NCBI GenBank assembly: GCA_963678705.1
Contig: OY783221.1
Span: forward strand, 1,426,001 to 1,490,000
DNA: 64,000 nt
Reading direction: 5' to 3'
DNA from: Panorpa germanica
Taxonomy: Eukaryota; Arthropoda; Insecta; Mecoptera; Panorpidae
Made by a program: the position numbers and the translations under genes. Shown piece by piece: positions 58,878 to 64,000 of the stretch. The notes beneath the pieces are model-generated. The model made no database searches, was not told the DNA's origin, and saw only the letters and a program-made list of their open reading frames with translations. Each line of letters opens with the position of its first letter. Within the stretch, counting starts at the first letter, position 1.

Positions 58878-59090
58878 TAGTTCAAATTACGAGAGTTCGG
58901 CGGAGGCTCATACTTAAATAAGTTGTGGGGTATAAACTGCCGATATAACTAAAAAGCACTGACTCACTTAGTTTTCTATAATGTGTATAGAAACGAATAA
59001 GATAAAATTCATTATCGTATTACAGATTTATACCGCTCTTATAACCTCTTTTAAGTATAAGTCGCCGCCGAACTATCGTGATTTGGACTA
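58878..59090. mobile_element. Tc1/mariner-type MITE, 213 bp, copy 2
   Basis: TAGTTCAAATTACGAGAGTT at the left is mirrored by CGAACTATCGTGATTTGGAC plus TA at the right. TA lies on both flanks. No open frame. Confidence 0.8.
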
Positions 59091-59494
59091 TATAAAATTA
59101 GTAACACAAATCTAAGCTAAGCATTATCTAAGTCACTGTATACACAAAATATCTTCACTTAAATTAAAGTAATCAATTTAATACAATTCCGATCTAAGCC
59201 AATGAATAAACCCGTGCCCCCGCCCCCGCCCCGCACTTATGATAATACAAACCCAAAATATATACATTCAATAAATTCAATTAAAATAAAAACATATTAA
59301 ATTCAACTATAAACTCTAATTAAAATAAATAATTAAGTACGCACCCAAGTTTAATTACATCACCATTTGTAACGGTCTCGCTTGAAGCATGTTTAAATCC
59401 TAAGACCGGGGGTTGTCAACCTTTTGGAACAATAACCATTTGAAAGGGAAAGAGATAGAAAGAGATACTTTTAAACACGAATGGTATTACGGTG

Positions 59495-59856
59495 TGCATG
59501 TGACATCACCACCGGTAGTTACTATCTCTTTTATAGAACAGAGCGTAAAAGAGATATATATAAGACAAGTTTACAGGTTACCAACCTTGCAGCTCATAAA
59601 TCTGTGCTATATGTATTTATATATCAAAATATCAAATATTATTTACAGCTATTTCAAGGAATAATAAAATTCCAGCATTATACCAGCCGTAACAGGATTA
59701 AATAAAATAAAAACTTATTATTTTTTTACTTGACTTGATTATTTCGGCTACCAGCAGCTACAAAACATTACCACAGCTACTCAACAAATAACTGACGTTA
59801 AAATGCATTTCACGTCATACAAATGGCCGACATCTGTAGCGGTAAAACTACAATTA
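59495..59856 (+). repeat. GGGCTTGTGTCCT element (family R2), both ends truncated
   Basis: TGCATGTGACATCA through TGGCCGACATCTGTAGCG matches the middle of 60596-61256. Confidence 0.7.
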
Positions 59857-60595
59857 ATGGTGGTACACAGTGTATCAAATCAAATCAATAATTATTCTTA
59901 AAAGAGTAACAGTGAAACAAGAAATTAAACTTCAACGGTGGAGACCGTGTAATGTGATCAACCAAATGGAAGACAAGACTATCTTCAGTAGACTAAAGAG
60001 GAGGGAGCCTCAGGACCTACGAAATAATAAATAGATACAGTTGTGTCACTGAGAATATTTTGAGCAAGTTGAATTTTATTGTAAACCTATTGTTAAATGT
60101 CTACAAGAGATAGATCGCAATAAAAATAAATTTAAATAAAAAAAATCTTTCAAAAAGTTTCTAAAATGGTGACGCTTTCCTATCTCTGCCCTAAACCCTT
60201 CTCTGTAGCACCCTTACTTTTCCAACCCCACATTTGAACACAAATTGAGTTTGTTCTTCTCGCGTTCACCATTTTAACTGACTCTACTCTAGACACTGGT
60301 GGAACTCAGTACGACGGTAAGATGTCTTTCCCTCGGAATGTTATTTACCCTGGTGCCTTCTGTATACTCGTATTTCTAGCTCGCATTAATGCATTCTGTT
60401 GTTCGTTGTTTAATTTAAATCGTTTTTAATGATAATTAAATTAAGTTCAACATTTTAATTGTATATTGCATGTGTTCTTACTAGAAGTAAGTGAAATTCA
60501 TACAATTTACTGGTGGAAAACTTTAGACTTAAGATTTTAAGAGTGAAAAGTTGAAACACACCTAATTGCTTGTGCCACTCAACAATTGAACGTAT

Positions 60596-61256
60596 GGGCT
60601 TGTGTCCTATGTCTTAATTTCTACAAAAGTGTACTATATATTGATAAAGTGGGTTACTAGAACCTTTAATGTTCAATTATTTTTTAATAACTCCTTATAT
60701 GTTAAGAGATATTAACAAATAAAAAAGTCATTATGTCTCTTTAATTATTATAGGGATTCAACGTTGTACAACATTCCAAATGCATGTGACATCAGAACCG
60801 GTAGATACTATCTCTTTTATACAACAGAGCGTAAAAGAGATATATTTTTAACAGAACTCTGACAAGTTTACAGGTTACCAACTTTGCAGCTCATAAATCT
60901 CTGTTATATGTATTTATATATCAAAATATCAAATATTATTTACAGCTATTTCAAGGAATAATATAATTCTAACATTATATCTACCGTAACAGGATTAAAT
61001 AAAATAAAAACTTATTATTCTTTGACTTGACTTGATTATTTCGGCTACCAACAGCTACTCAACAAATAACTGACGTTAAAATGCATTTCACGTCATACAA
61101 ATGGCCGACATCTGTAGCGCTAAAACTACAATTCAAATTTACATCTCCGCCAACATTTAGATATTTAATAAAATAGACACGCCAATACACATTTATTAAC
61201 ATCAATTTCAATCAACACTTTAAAAATGGACCACTAAAAAATGAGGACAGAAGTTC
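60596..61256 (+). mobile_element. GGGCTTGTGTCCT element (family R2), most complete copy, 661 bp
   Basis: It begins GGGCTTGTGTCCTATGTC and ends GAGGACAGAAGTTC; with the copy at 37902 (AGGACACAAGCCC) the ends define an inverted repeat of about 13 bp. No open frame. The superfamily is unassigned. Confidence 0.75.
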
Positions 61257-62819
61257 ATTAAGGACGGTCTAGCGCTTCAATATCACCAAAGACATCCCTA
61301 ACAAATCGAAAGAATTGTAGTCTGTATCTGATTCACTACTAACAAGCATCAAAACAGAATTATAATGCAGGTAAACTTGTACCGTAATTAGATAAAGCAA
61401 GTATCAACTGGAATAAGAACTCCCAGTTATCCCAGTAAGAAGATTATGGTCTTATGGGTTACCTATTACCTTACAAAGATTACAATTTAAAGCGAAAGAC
61501 TAGACCATGACATAAAGTGAGACAAGATATTAAAACTCGAACGGTTTAATACAAAGACCGAGTTGTGAACCATCCAAATACATTAGCGACCTAATTGAAG
61601 ACAGGACTACCTTTAGCAGACCTAATTTTTAACCTACTTATTTAAACCTACTGGCGCCATCTATTTAAATACGAAACTGATCTTACAATAATTTGTTCTA
61701 AATATTATTTATTAATATCCAGTTGAACCTAACTGCCACTACTTGCGTATTCCCACGAGGATATTTTTATTTAGAATCATTATACTTTATAGCTATCTTT
61801 ATTATTCTAAAAATGTCTATGATATTTTTTATACTTTTACGTTTATCTTTTTGTATTCCTGAAGCGAATCTTTTGTAAGACAATATATTATTATATAAAA
61901 TGAACAGATTTACCATAAATAGTAAACTACCCAAAAATGCTACCAATTCCACAGAATATCCTAAAGCTGTTACGTTTCAACATCATACTTATAAGCTTGT
62001 TGTGTTTTGCGTTTTGTGTTCTGTGTTTGTTCTCAAATAGAGAAATTCTAAAACGTTACACGTATCTTATATAAACCTGTGCTGTGGTCACATGTATGGC
62101 AAGTGTTAAGCTTCAAGGATGTTCGAGGATATATGAGAATGTGAGATCAAAATCGAGAACTTAATTGCGTTTTACCCAAAACTGTGTTGCAGTGTTAGTT
62201 TGCCGTAACTGCTACATTAAAATGCTTGTGTAAAAGGACATCTCACGACTGTTTAAACTTTCCGTTAGATATTTCATGAGTGGGCACCGAAGCAGAACAG
62301 AAGTAGAGGTAACATTTGCATTTAAGATCCGACTATACTTTTACCTACGATTGTCACTAGTTTCTAGTGTTAAGAAACTACCCTTAGTGACTTCTAGAAC
62401 ACCCCTGTGAAACTCAATGGCTTAATATGTATTCCATATAAATATATAAACTGCATAAATAATCGTAACGTATAGAAATGTGTTTATAAGCCAACGTTAA
62501 CGCAATACAAAGTATTGCGCGTGAATTGTGAATGATGTTGCATGGAGTTGCTGGTTCGAATATAATGTTACCCATATGTGTTACATAACTCATATTTATT
62601 TTGCTTTATGGCCATAAAAAATATCAGTACATAATATAAACAGTTTAGTTCGTTTGATAACAATTTTGTATACATTTGCTACATTTATTACATTGTCTTA
62701 TTCAAAATTATTTTACTGTTTCCTAATTAATACGATTTGTGGAGGTTTATTTTTATATCTACACTGTCTAAGTTATCTTGCGTGTTTATAATCATTTTAG
62801 ACGCTGATGCTCTAAAATA

Positions 62820-62985
62820 TTACATCGCCGGGTTGTTTTTCATAGCGTCTACCGGCAGATTTTTCTTCCGACCATCACGAGCCGTATAAATTACGCTGAA
62901 CTCGCTTTGACGAAACCAACATTTCAAATCAGCTAATTTCAATATTGTATTTGCTGATATTTTACGAGAACCTTGCCTAATAAAT
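62820..62985 (-). CDS. Possible terminal exon of an unrecognised gene
   Basis: A minus-strand frame after TTTATAG (acceptor-like) reads GGKFIRQGSRKISANTILKL and continues through LKCWFRQSEFSVIYTARDGR to NNPAM and a stop at 62822-62820. An AATAAA on the same strand lies some 65 nt downstream. Residue use looks protein-like, but the frame is short and no family is recognised. It could equally be transposon debris. Confidence 0.25.
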
Positions 62986-63774
62986 TTACCTCCTATAAAT
63001 TGCAAAACTGTTCAGGTATGTTCAATGCACTCGTGGTGCACCTGTCGGTTCACTTAGTTTATTTATTTTATAAATAAAAGCAAAAGAGAATTGGATATTT
63101 GAAATTGCAATGCATCCAGCAGCTAGTAGCCCATACCACCATGTGGTGGGGTCACGGGATTCACCTGCTTCTGCCCATGACATATCAATCGACGTTACTA
63201 GTTTGCATCCCTTTTGGGTGGTACATGAGTGGGTGCTTTGTTGTGAAAGATTCAATTTGTCTTCTTTTTCAGTAAACACAAAATATTGTAACAGAAATTT
63301 TAATTTGAAAAATTAATAACAATGTCACTGTGAGTTTCTTTTTATGGCTGATTAATATGAGATTGATTTCGTCTGTTGACAGGATTCAATACGTCACATG
63401 CAGAGTTGGAAAACTTAAATCTAGACTAAACCTATGATGGACAAGGTGCTTGTTTATTATTTAGAAAATGTGGAACACAAAACTTGGATGTAACTTTACA
63501 TTTAAGTAAGGATTAGTCAGTGTAATAGGGTGTATTCACATTAGCACACTTTTATTATGAAAAGAAGTTTCTATTTAAATATTTATTACTGTACCGTAGA
63601 AATATATATTAAATAAAGGAATTCAGTTCCATACGTTGAGGAACTAACCTGATTTTTAATATTTAATTTCTTTTATAAACATATAACACTATTAATGAAT
63701 ACGTAGTATGAATATAGGATGCCGATGTATTAAGTTACATGTTAGTTCGATTTGTACGTTTCAGAGTACTATTC

Positions 63775-64000
63775 TTTTTCTTCTTCAGTGGCTCGATAGC
63801 CCTGGGTGGGCCCTGGCCTTCTCAAGAATTTTTAAATCCGAATGATTTAATTACTTGAGATTTCGTAACAAGGTTTTTTCACGGGGTGGAGTTGTTAGCA
63901 CCACGCCCAACCCCCAGCCTGGAGGACCAGTCCCCTGATATAATTCCCAGGGGCAGGGTGCCCGGTTATACCTCCCGGCACTGGGTACCCATTTTAGTCG
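63775..64000. repeat. GC-richer element running off the right edge
   Basis: GC content rises sharply from about 63790 (TAGCCCTGGGTGGGCCCTGG, CCCCAGCCTGGAGGACCAG, CTGGGTACCCATTTTAGTCG). The text resembles untranslated sequence of insect non-LTR elements or SINEs, but without a coding part the class is open. Confidence 0.4.

Larger units (their letters stand above)
56129..64000. other. 5' flank of nAChR alpha-2
   Basis: It should hold the promoter and 5' UTR exon(s), but none could be identified by eye. 56129-57340, 57600-58870, 59100-59490, 59860-60590, 61260-62740 and 63280-63770 are AT-rich with no recognised element. Confidence 0.5.

Noticed and set aside
63022..63316. Overlapping frames on both strands with fairly even base composition
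   Set aside because: No family recognised and neither frame has convincing splice sites; could be a 5' non-coding exon but this cannot be shown.

Overview
The window is a piece of an insect nuclear genome: AT-rich, intron-rich and packed with transposable-element debris. Insect identity rests on two nicotinic acetylcholine receptor (nAChR) genes of insect type. The order cannot be fixed from the sequence. The large repeat-filled introns argue against a compact fly genome. A sawfly, wasp or ant origin is only a guess from the style of the main LINE family.

Layout. (1) At 433-642, plus strand, lies the last exon of an alpha-8/beta-2-type nAChR subunit (orthologue of Drosophila Dbeta2/SBD); the rest of that gene is off the left edge. 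(2) 643-13270 is a tail-to-tail intergenic interval made mostly of repeats: LINE fragments, a dead mariner, a Harbinger MITE, TIR elements and a 518-bp foldback. (3) 13271-56128, minus strand, is a complete eight-exon nAChR alpha-2 gene (orthologue of Drosophila Dalpha2/SAD), with 559 codons and matching splice phases throughout. Its intron 3 (13 kb) and intron 1 (22.6 kb) hold most of the window. (4) Intron 1 contains a nested two-exon gene on the same strand (51831-53962). It encodes a 335-residue leucine-rich-repeat type I membrane protein. A LINE reverse transcriptase with one frameshift lies at about 48180-50337. (5) 56129-64000 is the 5' flank of alpha-2. It holds more MITE copies, one weak unrecognised terminal-exon candidate (62820-62985), and the edge of a GC-richer element at the right boundary.

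Biology. The two receptor genes lie tail-to-tail, as expected from the alpha1/alpha2/beta2 cluster known in flies (alpha1/alpha2/alpha8 in other insects). Both encode subunits of cation-selective acetylcholine-gated channels of the insect central nervous system, the class targeted by neonicotinoids.

Repeats. Several TIR families can be delimited to the base from target-site duplications (TSDs). One has CCCAGTAAACA ends and 2-bp TSDs (five copies). Others are Harbinger-like MITEs with TTA/TAA TSDs (three copies), two hAT MITEs with 8-bp TSDs, and a Tc1/mariner-type MITE pair. There are two satellite-like arrays that share an internal dyad, and a tandem pair ending in Helitron-like hairpin-CTAG termini. 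No tRNA, rRNA or CRISPR was found. No exotic gene system is evident; the most novel material is in the repeats and the nested LRR gene.
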